DNA from: Siphonodentalium dalli
Lineage: Eukaryota > Mollusca > Scaphopoda > Gadilida > Siphonodentaliidae
Assembly (NCBI GenBank): GCA_032622095.1
Contig: CP136066.1
Location: 202,762,978-202,826,977, forward strand
DNA length: 64,000 bases
Direction of reading: 5' to 3'
Made by a program: the position numbers and the translations under genes. Below are positions 1 to 10,270 of this stretch, one piece after another. The notes under the pieces are model-generated. The model saw nothing but the letters and a program-made list of their open reading frames with translations. It did not search any database and was not told where the DNA came from. Position 1 is the stretch's first letter, and each line of letters starts with the position of its first letter.

Positions 1-531
1 ATATGTACACATTTTCCAGCTCCCACGATCCAACCGTTTGGTGGCCTTTATCCAAAATATATATAAAATAATTAGTAGTGCCCTTTTAAGACATATGCGG
101 TGAACGGGACCTATCTAATAACGACCCGAGTTAACACAGCCGTCTGGTCGCCTATAAGTTTATTAGTATAGATAAATAATAATCCTTTGGTCACTGCGAT
201 TCAGATTTGTATAAAGTAAAGTCACGGGTCATATTGGGGCGAGGCCACGGACATAACTCTTTCCCTCAATACTAATTCTTGAAACGTCTTCTTCACAAGA
301 ACCATCTGGCCCATTTAGCTTATATTTGGTATTCAGATTTGAATTCAGGTTTTGTTCAAATGGGATCATTCGAACGCCAAGTCAAATGGTGGCGGTGACA
401 TGGAAATCAATATTTCCCTCCATAGTATTTCTTAAAACGTCTTCTTGACGAGCATCATATGCTGAAATCCCTATACATAATGCATATATTTATATATTCA
501 CTCTGAAGTATTTCATTGCTGGCATGTAGCT
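1..531. repeat. Non-coding; diverged 50-bp direct repeat
   Basis: No coding signal is seen. Two diverged copies of a roughly 50-bp stretch lie at about 257-306 and 411-458, both containing TTTCCCTC and AAACGTCTTCTT and about 153 bp apart. They look like internal subrepeats of an old dispersed repeat whose ends I cannot define. Confidence 0.4.
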
Positions 532-674
532 TTAACCCTTTACCCAACAAACCGGCCAAATAAAGCTTCAGCAGCCTAAAATATCTTCGGTCTGTCTCAA
601 TAGAACCATACAAATATGGATATCATTGGAACCGGCTCCTTGACCACATTGTGATGGTTACAGTTATGCCCTGT

Positions 675-743
675 GCCAATGCATTCTCTTATATATGCGA
701 GTCGACCATAGGTCGCCTCGCATATATAAGAGAATGCATTGGC
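675..743. repeat. 69-bp hairpin module H1
   Basis: Near-perfect inverted repeat. The arms begin GCCAATGCATTCTCTT and end AAGAGAATGCATTGGC, with TATATATGCGAG next to the centre. It is the left member of a mirror pair; the CTAA side faces inward and the CCCTGT side faces the element end. Confidence 0.9.
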
Positions 744-824
744 CTAAAAAAAAAATCTTTTTTTAACACTTTTTACCATTTTTTCTTACATTCTTTAACA
801 ATTTTATAATTTTTAATGTGTTAA

Positions 825-893
825 GCCAATGCATTCTCTTATATATGCGAGGCGACCTATGGTCGACTCGCATATATAAGAGAATGCATTGGC
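825..893. repeat. 69-bp hairpin module H2
   Basis: Reverse-complement partner of the hairpin at 675-743 in the same element, with ACAGGG on its outer side. Confidence 0.9.
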
Positions 894-1013
894 ACAGGGC
901 CCTTCTGTTGGGTAAAGGGTTAAAATCAGCCAAATCAATAGCTACACAGTTGGGCTGCATGAACCGGCATAATATCAACATGAGCGCACAACCTATTGAT
1001 GCATATGTGCAGT

Positions 1014-1107
1014 GTTACATCATTCTGCATTATTCTGAGAAACCGAACTCCATATTCATTTGAAAATTTGCTAGATCAATTCAGAATGAATTCTAACTGA
1101 CAAAACA
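1014..1107 (+). repeat. Dispersed repeat fragment, split by a MITE
   Basis: It shares TTCTGCATTATTCTGAGAAA and the downstream CTGACAAAACA with 5961-6047. In this copy the shared sequence stops at 1107, where a TTAAAGGTACTC element begins, and appears to resume near 1345 (AAAAATGTTAGATT). The copy near 6.0 kb is uninterrupted there. Confidence 0.5.
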
Positions 1108-1345
1108 CTTAAAGGTACTCAATCCGATCAGAGGGTCCTATATTACTATTTCTTTGGCTTTGGGGGTAAAACATATTTGATTCGAGTCGAGGAACCCACC
1201 CATCAAAGCTCAAGAGTGATTAGATATCGATTTTTGAAATCTATTAATTTTCGGATATTTAGCCCACAAGTTGGCAGAACACGTGATCAAAACGGACAAA
1301 TTGCGGGTGTAAGATGGATAACTCTAAAATCAAGTGGTTATTATT
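1105..1345 (+). mobile_element. AGGTACTC MITE, truncated copy
   Basis: The left end TTAAAGGTACTCAATCCGAT is intact and is followed by the family's internal landmarks GGGGGTAAAACATATTTGA and CGAGTCGAGGAACCCACC. The usual right end (GAGTACCTTTAA) is absent, so this copy is truncated at about 240 bp instead of about 400-475 bp. Other copies are at 5294-5692, 54270-54748 and 59964-60413. Confidence 0.65.
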
Positions 1346-1424
1346 GAAAAATGTTAGATTAACATGGTGTCAAGGGTTAAACTAAAGTAGCGAGGGGACT
1401 AAACTTTGTCTTGTAGCTTGAACG

Positions 1425-1835
1425 CAATGATCAACGGAGTTTCTTATCACTATCGACACGGGCCGGGGCACGTATCATATTCCGGAGCCTTTATTCAGCG
1501 TCGGACGGGACTGCGCGGCCCATGCATAAACACCCCCGTGTACGCGGTATCGCCAAACCCGAGAATTGCAGTTTTGATAAATGAACATATCTTCCCTCAG
1601 ATGAAGCTATATATCTCCCAGTTAAATGGTGATATCCGCTATTCCAAACATAATTTCGCGAAGCAGAATGTCCCCTCAATGGGATAGCGACCATAGCTTG
1701 CTCTCTCGCGCCGATAAAATTAATAAAAATTCCGACTCATTTCCGATTTTATCACAAAATGTAGACACTTTATGACGTTAGGTACATGTAGTTCGTTTGA
1801 AACATAATTATCAGTCATAAATGGCGGATAATGCG
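1425..1835 (+). repeat. Dispersed repeat, family with 12.8-13.1 kb
   Basis: The reverse complement of 12800-13130 aligns to this block through TTTTGATAAATGAACATATC, CCTCAGATGAA and GCGGAATGTCCCC-like segments. The frames reaching 93 codons here are not preserved between copies, so I do not call a gene. Confidence 0.6.
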
Positions 1836-2990
1836 TGTATCAATAGAAAAATATATGTTTAATTAACCATAAAATTGTCTAGCCTGCAGAGCGGTTCGCA
1901 AAAATTATATATGCGTCGAAGTGTGGGGGTACCCACCATAATTTTGGGTATCAACGCCGCAGATTGAGATGTCACCAAACGCAGATCTAGGATGTCAAAG
2001 ATGCGAATGATATACTTCACATTTTGACCGTTTCTGCTTGAAAATATCCCAATTATCATTCGGACAGGCCGGCACATGGATCATCTTTAGGGTGGGGGTG
2101 CATGTGCAAGGGTGAAAACGTGTATGTTTGTTTGTGTTTTATGTTCTAATGTCATATTAATAGTATAGGCTATTCTGTGTTAGTCGACATTATAGGCCCA
2201 GAACTGTACAACGAATGGAAAAATTAAGTCAGTTTAAATCATGAGTTAGCAGTGACATGGATATAGGTTCCTGTTGGGGGTGTTTACCTATAGTTTCTAA
2301 ATGCACACCATTCCAGTAACTTTTATTTGCACCCTCATGTCAGGTTCGAGTTTTCATCGAGTTTATAACGCGTTCTTCCAACTATTAGATATGACAACCC
2401 CTAAGTTTAGATTGTTCATCTGGTGACCATTTCAGTTCACAAATATGGCCGAAATTATTTAATTATCTAAATATGTGAACTTATTTTAATTTGTGTATTT
2501 TATATTTTTTTGATAAAAAAAATGTTAATCCAAATTTTGAAGAAAAATAAACTGACGCCGGTATAACCTCCACCAGGGCACTCCGAGTGACCAAACAAAA
2601 TGTGGTTGAAATCGGTCTATAGGGGTCTCTGGGAGAAAAATCCGAACAGACAGTTTTATGCTCACTTTTGTTAAATCGCGGTCCGATTCCAGTGGCCAAC
2701 TGCACGAGGTAGCTAAATAAGCTATATCTTATTCGGACTCCTGATGCACCACGAAATAATAGGTGCAACGACAAGCGTGGCATGTGCCCTCGATGCTCAG
2801 TTTAGAGAGTGGGCAATGGATGGATTTTTTTTTCTAAATCCAAGAAGTATGTATTTTCCCCTTAAACTGGGCTATCAAAACACCAAATCACAACCAAAAC
2901 CGATGGCCCATGCCCAAGGTACAAGCTGAAATGTTCACACAGAGACAACATTCAGAAATTCCCAAGTCAAACAAGGGTCGTAACTCTGGT
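1836..2990. other. Non-coding stretch, nothing recognised
   Basis: The stretch is AT-rich. A 100-codon frame on the minus strand (2481-2783) has no recognisable domain and no convincing splice context. I see no tandem or inverted structure. Confidence 0.5.
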
Positions 2991-3335
2991 AAAAATTAAT
3001 TGACGAAACCCGTATGGTATGTGGATATCCTTTCACCCAACCTATGCTATCACCATTTCCAGAGAACAACGAAATCCACTAATAAAGACATCCACAGCAT
3101 AATGGTTGTTATGGACGCATTGACGCGTTTTACACTTAGTCCAACAAATGGCCATAGATAATATAGCTATCGAAAAAAATGCGGACAAAACCTGCACTAT
3201 GTGGAGATCCCTTCCCACAATGCTGGTCCAAATAACATCCGAATAGGACTATCGATACTTGAGCTGCATGTTTTGTAAAATGTTTGTTATGGACGGACGA
3301 ACGGAAGGACGAAGGTGGTATCCACTATATATATA
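2991..3335 (+). repeat. Dispersed repeat ending in GGACGGACGAACGG
   Basis: Two diverged halves (about 2980-3140 and 3140-3300) each run from a GAAACC or AAAACC segment through a GTGGATATCC- or GTGGAGATCC-like segment to TTGTTATGGACG. The block finishes with a GGACGGACGAACGGAAGG run. This ending style is common in mollusc dispersed repeats (established knowledge, not checked here). A related fragment lies near 38330-38530. Confidence 0.5.
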
Positions 3336-3470
3336 CGGAGGGTCGGGGCATAATAAAGAGTTTATCACTAATTTGGTAGAAATAAAGAGCGTTAATTGTT
3401 AGGCTATCCCTCATATGGTAAACATAAAGAGCGCTTTTTTCACTTTTGTGCGAAAAATTGAAATCAGCCA

Positions 3471-3635
3471 GGGGGGGGGGGGGGGAGGGGTCGGGGTCGG
3501 AAAACAATTCAGGCACGTATGGCATTTTTTCCCTTGCGATCATTTTTTGTACCCACCCACCCCCACCGCCAATTTTTTTTCCGTTTTCGGCAGTTTTTTC
3601 CGACCATTTTTTGACACCCACCCCCCCCCCCCCCT
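3471..3635. repeat. Poly-G and poly-C tracts facing each other
   Basis: A G tract around 3472-3489 faces a C tract around 3620-3634 about 130 bp away on the same strand. The two could pair as a G:C stem, and the G tract could also form a quadruplex. Four overlapping open frames here are low-complexity Gly/Pro products of the tracts and are not genes. Confidence 0.7.
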
Positions 3636-3654
3636 TTTAGCACTAAAACAGAGA

Positions 3655-4900
3655 TTTGCGGGGTGAATTCACTGTAAACAGCTGTATGTGAATTTCTGTG
3701 CATACTATTTATCATGGATGTTAACATGGACATGTAAATAGGAATGAGTCATTTTGAGGTCATTCGGCCAAAAAAACATGGCTGCCAGCGGCCATCTTGG
3801 ATTTCAAAATTTCCAACAAAATACAACACAATAACTGCCTGCAGTCAGTTTACTAGTTAGAATTACATTATTTCTCTCATTCAAAGTGGTATTGAAGCCC
3901 AACTCATTGCCAAAACACTAAAAAACAAGCAGGAAATTTGTTTTTTAGTTGCGGAAAAAAATGCTTGTTGATGGCTCTGACCACCCACCCACCCCGGCAT
4001 GTGTGCCGGAAAATAAAATTTCACCCCCCCCCCCCCCCTGAATCAGCTAGAAAATTACTATGACTGTGGCAAGTGTGTACCTCCTTCCAAACTACGTATA
4101 GACAAAACTTGGAAGCCCGAATGGGCCACATGTCTGTCTATGTGGACTTACCAACAGGATGTTGAGAGCGACAACCAGTGCACATGGTGCGTAAACGTGC
4201 AGGCGTACATATATTGCAGGTGAACTGTCTACAGAATATCAAATTATAATTTCGCACCACAAGCTTAATTTTGCTTTTCATATGTCACGTTTTCCCGACC
4301 AACCATTTTGTACTGTGGTTGGCGAAATGTATAAGGCGAGTTGGTGCACTGTGTCAGAATATCGTGTTCCCTTGCTGCATTTGTCAAACAATCTTATGTA
4401 AACTGGGAAGCGTCTTCCCTCGCGACGACCCGCCAATGAGAGGCCCCGAGAGCAGTGTGTACATACCATTATTCCAACAATGGGCTCTCAGTATTGTTTG
4501 TCATATGTGACGTACCGCCGCTTGGAAGACGAGAAACACTCGAGTTTTAACTAGCGGCTCCCATATCAACAATCGCTCTGATCCCGCTCAGATATGTGGC
4601 CACATCATCCATTGATCCGTTGTGGGATATCACTTTCAAATCGTCATTGTGTCGCGAAGGACGCGTAAAATACATGTCTCCACGTAGTGAAATATGACAC
4701 GCGACTGGTCGAACCGAACCCAAATTCTCACCTCTGCGCATGGGTGGAATAACTCGGACCGATGGCTTAATGTCGCGAGAATATTATTCCTGGTCAATTT
4801 TGTGTTGATTCTGATAAATTATGAAATGTGTTCAAACGGACTCTTGACTTAGCGTTTTTCATTCCGGATCTTTCGCCGTTCCGTTACGTGAAGGATACAG
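3655..4900. other. Non-coding stretch before the first exon
   Basis: No gene is recognised. It contains GCTGCCAGCGGCCATCTTGG at 3781-3800, a C tract at about 4025-4039, and several short frames on both strands without domain character. Confidence 0.5.
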
Positions 4901-4916
4901 AATATTTTCACCAGCC

Positions 4917-5160
4917 ATGAATTTGGTGACTCAGTTCATGTATGTGTATACATACTTCATTCTGGCTACGACAGAGAATCCGGAAGAAGTGGCGTATGAG
5001 TGTGATATAGCTCCGTGTCTGGGAGATAGACCTGCATCTTCTACAGGTTGTTGCATGGGCCTTAGTGGAAAAACTTGTTCTGAAGAATCCGGCGTTTCTT
5101 GCGACACTGAACTTGGATACACGTGCGTTTCCAACGGCAACGGAAGCCATATATGCCAAG
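4917..5160 (+). CDS. Exon: IGFBP-like cysteine-rich extracellular module (partial gene)
   Basis: Likely exon of a secreted or membrane protein. From residue 28 the translation has eight cysteines spaced C-x4-C-x10-CC-x7-C-x7-C-x7-C-x9-C. The GCCMGLSGKTC...CDTELGYTC...C part resembles the second half of IGFBP/CCN-type N-terminal modules, which bind growth factors or lie in matricellular proteins; some family cysteines are missing. It ends CAAG|GTGAGG at 5160/5161, a strong donor in phase 1. Two starts are possible. The ATG at 4917 (context GCCATGA) gives a weakly hydrophobic leader containing FMYVYTYFILA, possibly a signal peptide. Alternatively, an acceptor ending GACAG at 4974 gives a 186-bp exon (4975-5160) with phase-1 introns on both sides, typical of shuffled extracellular modules. 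The frame beyond 5160 is intronic. The domain call is by eye. Confidence 0.5.
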
Positions 5161-5293
5161 GTGAGGCGCGATTTTTCTCTTCTATCTATTACTTATACGC
5201 ACACCCTTCCATTACTTCTCTCCATCGATCCTGTTTGACGATAAATCCAAAGAATCCAGGGAGCACACAAGAACCTCAGAAACATATTTATAT

Positions 5294-5692
5294 TAAAGAT
5301 ACATAATCCGAATCAATGCTCCTAAATGACTATTTCTTTGGATTCGGGGGTAACACATATCTGATTCGAGTCGAGGAACCCACCCATCAAAGCTCAGGGT
5401 TATCAGATATCGATTTTTGAAATCTCTTATTTTTCACCTCCTGGAATATTTGGCTGCCTTGCAAATATTCGACGAGCCGACCGACATACTCTCGATACCA
5501 AATTGCGATGAATAAAATGTTGATATATAACATGTTTTGGAAAATTTTATACTAGAGTTGACAATGGTTTGCATTATTTTTTGATAATTAATCGATTATG
5601 ATAACCAAAGCGTCTTTTGAAGACATGTTGATGTTGTTTGAATCAGATGATATGGGGCCATCTGATCGGATTGTGTACCTTTAACATTTTAT
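5294..5692 (+). mobile_element. AGGTACTC MITE, about 400-bp copy
   Basis: A decayed left end (TTAAAGATACATAATCCGAA) pairs with a right end, TCGGATTGTGTACCTTTAA. Internal landmarks GGGGGTAACACATATCTGA and CGAGTCGAGGAACCCACC match the copies at 1.1, 54.3 and 60.0 kb. It lies just downstream of the cysteine-rich exon, in its presumed intron. Confidence 0.75.
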
Positions 5693-6490
5693 CCTGGGTT
5701 CTGTTATCTTCTGTGCTTCGTTTAGACACGATCCGACTTTCTTGTAGGCATATGCGATCCGGATTTCTTTCGATGCCGTTCGTCCAGTGATGGGTTTATT
5801 GTCAAACTGAATTTAGCGTGATAGATATATGCCTGAATTATTCGGATCACCCAGAGCAAGCTCCATGCAGAGTTCAGTCCCCTACGCATGGCTTACCGCT
5901 GCCCACACCAACACTTAATGTGAAGAAATGTCACATTTATTTATTTGAGATTTTTGTAGGTTACAATTAATTCTGCATTATTCTGAGAAACTGAACTGCC
6001 CCCATATTCATTCGAACATTGTCTAGGGTAACTGACAAAACATGTCAATAAAAATGTTAGATTTAATTAACAAATACACATGCCGGCAGCGTTCAGACAT
6101 AGCGTATCGAGGGCACTGAACGTGTATATAATGCAACAACATGTAAACTGACGCATGTAGCCTACACCACCACCTTAACGCATATATATAGAACATAAAA
6201 CATATAAATTAACTGCGATGGGCTTCTTATATAACAATAGAGGGGCCAAACTAATGTGTTATAATATAAAGTCTCATCCAATTCGAGACCAAATTAGTTT
6301 TTTTTAAATGAATTGAAGCCGATTTTTGGCGTACCAATACATCTACCAAAATTAAAATGTAAAATACAAGCCATAAACGTTATTGATAACACGTGCACAA
6401 CCACGAAACAAGATCCAATATTATTACCACTTTATAGGGCGTTCTCTAGGCCATTGATAATGTTTTTTCGGGGCGTTCCAAATAGCGTAT
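5693..6490. other. Non-coding; dispersed repeat fragment near 5961-6060
   Basis: The TTCTGCATTATTCTGAGAAA segment here is the uninterrupted counterpart of 1014-1107. Nothing else is recognised. Confidence 0.5.
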
Positions 6491-6502
6491 TGTTACCAAA
6501 AC

Positions 6503-6556
6503 AGCGGGCCGCGGGCCGATAATGAGAAGCCTAGTTCATTATCGGCCCGCCGCCCG
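6503..6556. repeat. Short inverted repeat, GC-rich
   Basis: CGGGCCGATAATGA is followed after a short loop by TCATTATCGGCCCG. It is strikingly GC-rich against the AT-rich surroundings. It could be a terminator-like or foldback remnant; its function is unknown. Confidence 0.6.
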
Positions 6557-6937
6557 CTAACAAGATCGCGTTTATTATCGCGCGAGTTACGTCCCTTCAA
6601 CTTCCGTTCTGGCGTGTTTATTTCAAGAAAATAATGGGAAGATGTATCAGATTTTCCCGACACTATGGTGGTTTTATGATTGGAATTCACGCTATATGAA
6701 TGAATTATTGTACCGAGCGTACGTATGCATTAATAATTTTAGCTGTCAACCTCTCATTGTTTGTTACTCGTCTTCAATGCTGGTTTCCCCCTCTCCTATT
6801 TTCGGGACTCCGTGTCGGCTGACAAGTCAAATGATATTAAATTTAAATGTTCTTGAAAATATTTCTCTCTTAATCTACTTAATTATTCCACTGAATCCTC
6901 AAATGGGTCATATGTCCAAAACTGTGGTAATAATAGT

Positions 6938-7113
6938 AATAACATGATTTCATCGGGCATTATGGTTTATTAACGGCCCTCTGAAATGATTAACAGCCCT
7001 CGGGCATATTAGCGTCCCTCGACTTCGTCTCGGGCCGCTAATAGGCCCTTGGGCTGTTAATCATTCCAGCCGGGCCGTTAATAAACCATAACGCCCTCAA
7101 AAATCATGTTATT
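6938..7113. mobile_element. 176-bp foldback palindrome
   Basis: The ends are AATAACATGATTT and AAATCATGTTATT. The arms carry CGGGC, TTATGGTTTATTAACGGCCC and AATGATTAACAGCCC with their complements in mirror order around a centre in CTTCGTCTCGGG. It is almost entirely self-complementary and has no open frame. It is most likely a foldback MITE; I cannot define a target-site duplication. Confidence 0.75.
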
Positions 7114-7159
7114 GTTATATTATACGAACAAGAATAAAATCATTCCATCAAGCCTTCAA

Positions 7160-7216
7160 ATAGTGTGTCTCCAGAGGGCTAGCATCAATAAATACACCCT
7201 CTGGATACCTCATTCT
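7160..7216 (+). repeat. Fragment of the GAATGAGGTCC hairpin family
   Basis: GGGCTAGCATCA and ACACCCTCTGGATACCTCAT match the right arm of the hairpin repeats at 39 and 56 kb. The left arm is missing or decayed. Confidence 0.6.
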
Positions 7217-7454
7217 ACAAATAACAGACTTCCATTCCATTCACTCTACATAACATGCAGGCCTCTTGACTACCACAATATATAGTCAACACCATACGAC
7301 GATATCATCATCATCATAAATCAATTTTAGGGGACTTAGTCGCGATAACTTTTACCGCTTGCATAAATAATTTACATGAAGTATTTAGATGGAACGACTG
7401 TGAAAAGTTATTGTATGGATTGTCCCATACTGGATGTAATATTTATCCGTGCAC

Positions 7455-7574
7455 TTAGTCAAATTCGTATCTTTCGCACCAGAAAACAGCATCTATCTGT
7501 TCTTTGAACTCGTTTAGTGTGTTTGCTTCAACAATATGATCTGGTGGAAGATTGTTCCACGACGACACATTCAC
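7455..7574 (-). pseudogene. Non-LTR retrotransposon RT, C-terminal relic 1
   Basis: Reading the minus strand gives WNNLPPDHIVEA followed by NEFKEQIDAVF and then ...YEFD with a TAA stop at 7455-7457. The W-N-x-L-P...V-E-A...F-K-x-x-(I/L)-D pattern is the usual end of endonuclease/reverse-transcriptase proteins in CR1-like and related LINEs. Only about 38 codons remain. The upstream (5') side is cut off near 7575, where a composite block with CCCTGCAGGG begins, so this is a dead fragment interrupted or truncated by another repeat. The roughly 150 bases below 7455 are presumably its 3' untranslated region. Family assignment below LINE level is uncertain. Confidence 0.7.
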
Positions 7575-7845
7575 CAAAACATCCATTACCCTGCAGGGAG
7601 CCCCACACATATATAGAAGCACATAGAAGAGTGTCGTCTGCTCATGTTTGTCTGGGGCTCTGTACGGGTGAAATTATAAAATTGTTAAAGAATACAAGAA
7701 CAAATTATTAAAATTGTAAAAAATTGTTAGGCCAATGCATTCTCTTATATATGCGAGGGGACCTATGGTCGACTCGCATATATAAGAGAATGCATTGGCA
7801 CAGGGTACAAAAATCCCGACTTACGACTGGATTTGATATAATCGT
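7575..7845 (+). mobile_element. CCCTGCAGGG module plus hairpin, right half of an element
   Basis: The block carries CCCTGCAGGGAGCCCCACAC and GTGTCGTCTGCTCATGTTTG, an A-rich spacer, hairpin H3 at 7731-7799 and then CACAGGGTA and ATCCCGACTTACGACTGG. The same order makes up the right half of the complete element at 47416-47874. The terminal GGCGGATCAC is missing, so it is truncated at both ends. Confidence 0.7.
7731..7799. repeat. 69-bp hairpin module H3 (solo)
   Basis: It matches H2 apart from a GGGG for GGCG change beside the centre. No left partner hairpin is present in this element. Confidence 0.9.
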
Positions 7846-8036
7846 TTGGGGAACACAGAAAAACCTATAACTATATCATTTTTATTGTGAGTAACTGCCG
7901 TGTGTAGTCGTACACCCGTATCAGTTTGAATATGTGATAAGCCATCACCATGTCGTTAAAGATGCATGGTCCAATTTGACACCAAATTAGTAAAAAGCCG
8001 TGAGTTAATTTTCACAAGCAAAAGAAAAAAACTTGC

Positions 8037-8150
8037 AATCACCATCATTGTATCACCATCATTCGATCACCATTATTCGATCACCATCATTCGATCGCCA
8101 TTATTCGATCATTCGATCACCATCATTCGATCACTATATCATTCGTATGG
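8037..8150 (+). repeat. 15-bp minisatellite, ATTCGATCACCATC type
   Basis: About seven units of a CATCATTCGATCACC-like 15-mer with single-base variants and one shortened unit. The overlapping open frame is a repeat product. Confidence 0.8.
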
Positions 8151-9523
8151 AACAGGCATCGCGAAAATACACCAATCATCATTTGAGTTGAAAATGAGTA
8201 CTATGTGAACAGACACGGGGTGACGAATTTATCTGTTGACCTTAACAGTATATTCAAATAGGGAATTGTTTACCTAATATTTCAGTATTTGTTCATTTTT
8301 ACATAAAGAATAAGCTCAAATATATGTTCTGTTTGATTATTTTTTTTACCCCATGATAACAACATATTTCGCCATAAATAACTGAACACAAATTGAATTC
8401 TCACAAGTATTAAAACATACTGATATCACACTCTTGACTCAGATTGAAACTGAAAACATTCCTCTCCTTTGTGTGGTTCAGAAATATCATGGGGTTCAAT
8501 GTTAACCACACAATACGGGTTTAACTGGAGTAGCTATCGACCAATCAAATTGAAGATAGCACACTGTCTTGTCAATAGATGAAAAAGATTACCACTGAGA
8601 ACGCTCTTTATTATTTATCGTTTTATTTTTTTTTTTTTTTTTTTTTGGCGACAAAAACACGGATGCTTCTTTTAACAGAGATAATTGGAATGTTTGCCAA
8701 CCTGATAAAATAAGTGTTTGTTTTATTGTGTTAAATTGGTCAGGGCATTATTAATATTGGCACACGCATTGTCTATTTCAGTAGCCTTAATGGTATGGCA
8801 TGGCAAAATGTTCAAAAACTAAATATTCCAGAAATCAACTGGTGTAAGCATTGGTTCATTTTTCTGGGAAATAATACAGCCTGTGCAATTTGGCGCAAAT
8901 CTTCTGAAAGTAAAATTATTCTGTAAAAAGAGTAAAGTATAGATGAACTGATAAACCATCGAGTGAATTAGATATCAATATAACCTTTCATGTTATGTTA
9001 TTTTCTTAAGAATTCAGCTCCTAATAATTATGAAATTATCATTTAGGTTTTAGCAGTGTGGGTTTTTTTAACAGTGAATCATTTAGTTTTTGCACTGTCT
9101 TTTTATTGTAAATATTATATATCGGAGTTGGATCCCTTTGATAGTGAAAAATAGAACAAAACTTTCAATTTTTTTGGGACAATAATGGCTGCCTCTGCGG
9201 ATGAAATGTACAATATCAAAGGTATTATTGGTGTCAAATTCCTCACGTGTTAGTTTCACCTAAATATATATGCCAATTTCGTATAGTAGGTATAGATAAT
9301 TTGTCATGTATCCTTGATGAAATGTGAATCCAGATGGGAAGATTTTCTACATATCGCTCTGGAACCTCCACTTGGTGGAGAGACCGAGGCCTCAATTGCC
9401 TGAAAGTTTGCGATGTGAGTATGTTCTGTGACCAATTTTGGAATCTCAGATCTGAAGGTGTTTGATTTCGAGATATATAGGCAATTAGGCACATGTATAC
9501 ATTGTAAAATACTCATTCATCAA
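8151..9523. other. AT-rich non-coding stretch
   Basis: It contains a poly-T tract near 8627-8646. No gene, clear repeat family or inverted structure is recognised. Confidence 0.5.
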
Positions 9524-9828
9524 CTTGAGCATCTCCTTTAAAGCCAACAAATAGAAACAACCTATTATGGATAATTTCACCCATACAGAGCCCCAGACAA
9601 ACATGAGCAGACGACACTCTTCTATATGCTTCTATATATGTGTGGGGCTCCCTGCAGGGTAATGTATGTTTTTTTTATTTTATGTCCTAAAAATTGTAAG
9701 AAACATTTTATTTTTTTTAAATGATAAAAAGTTGTTAGGCCAATGCATTCTCTTATATATGCGAGGCGACCTATGGTCGACTCGCATATATAAGAGAATG
9801 CATTGGCACAGGGTAAAAAAAAACCTAG
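9524..9828 (-). mobile_element. CCCTGCAGGG/hairpin block, direct duplicate A
   Basis: The block runs from CTTGAGCATCTCCTTTAAA to AAACCTAG. It contains the CCCTGCAGGG module, a T-rich spacer and hairpin H4 at 9739-9807. It is nearly identical to 10271-10571, about 747 bp away, differing mainly in homopolymer length. The sequence between the blocks is not duplicated, so this is two insertions or a local duplication of this segment. Confidence 0.8.
9739..9807. repeat. 69-bp hairpin module H4
   Basis: Same near-palindrome as H2, solo in this block. ACAGGG follows on the outer side. Confidence 0.9.
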
Positions 9829-10270
9829 TTGTAATAAGTTGTACTTGTTCTGAATTTCACACTGCGTGCGGATCGAAGTTCCTTATATTGATCATCAGCG
9901 TAACTGGCATGCATTTACATGCATGTCAAAGTTTCTTTCGTTTTCATACAAGAATGCTCCGAACTCAATGCGTTCCTGGTAACATCGATCAGGTCAGATT
10001 ACATTGGTGTTTCCACCGAAAGTCACCTAGAATCATATAAAGCATCCATAAAGTGTTATTTGGTCAATGCATTATGAGCAACAAGAGGTGCTGTACAATA
10101 AGCTAAGTTGACAAGTATATTCTGATAGGCTGGTCTTATACGGGGAAATTTCACCAGCAGAATTCCTTCTCCCTTCAGCCCTTTTGTAGCGTCAATCCTG
10201 CCTTGAATGATTTTAACTAATGAATGTAAACCAGCCATGACCAATACCTGTAAGCAAACACTCAATGTGC

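Larger units (their letters stand above)
532..923. mobile_element. TTAA-flanked double-hairpin MITE, copy 1
   Basis: A 384-bp non-autonomous element is flanked by TTAA at 532-535 and 920-923. Its inverted ends are CCCTTTACCCAACA at the left and TGTTGGGTAAAGGG at the right. Inside are two mirror-image 69-bp hairpins, 675-743 and 825-893, separated by an A/T-rich spacer with poly-A and poly-T. There is no open frame of note. TTAA duplication with CCC-starting ends is the known signature of the piggyBac superfamily, so mobilisation by a piggyBac-like transposase is inferred. A second copy at 29591-29990 has the same layout. Confidence 0.85.
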
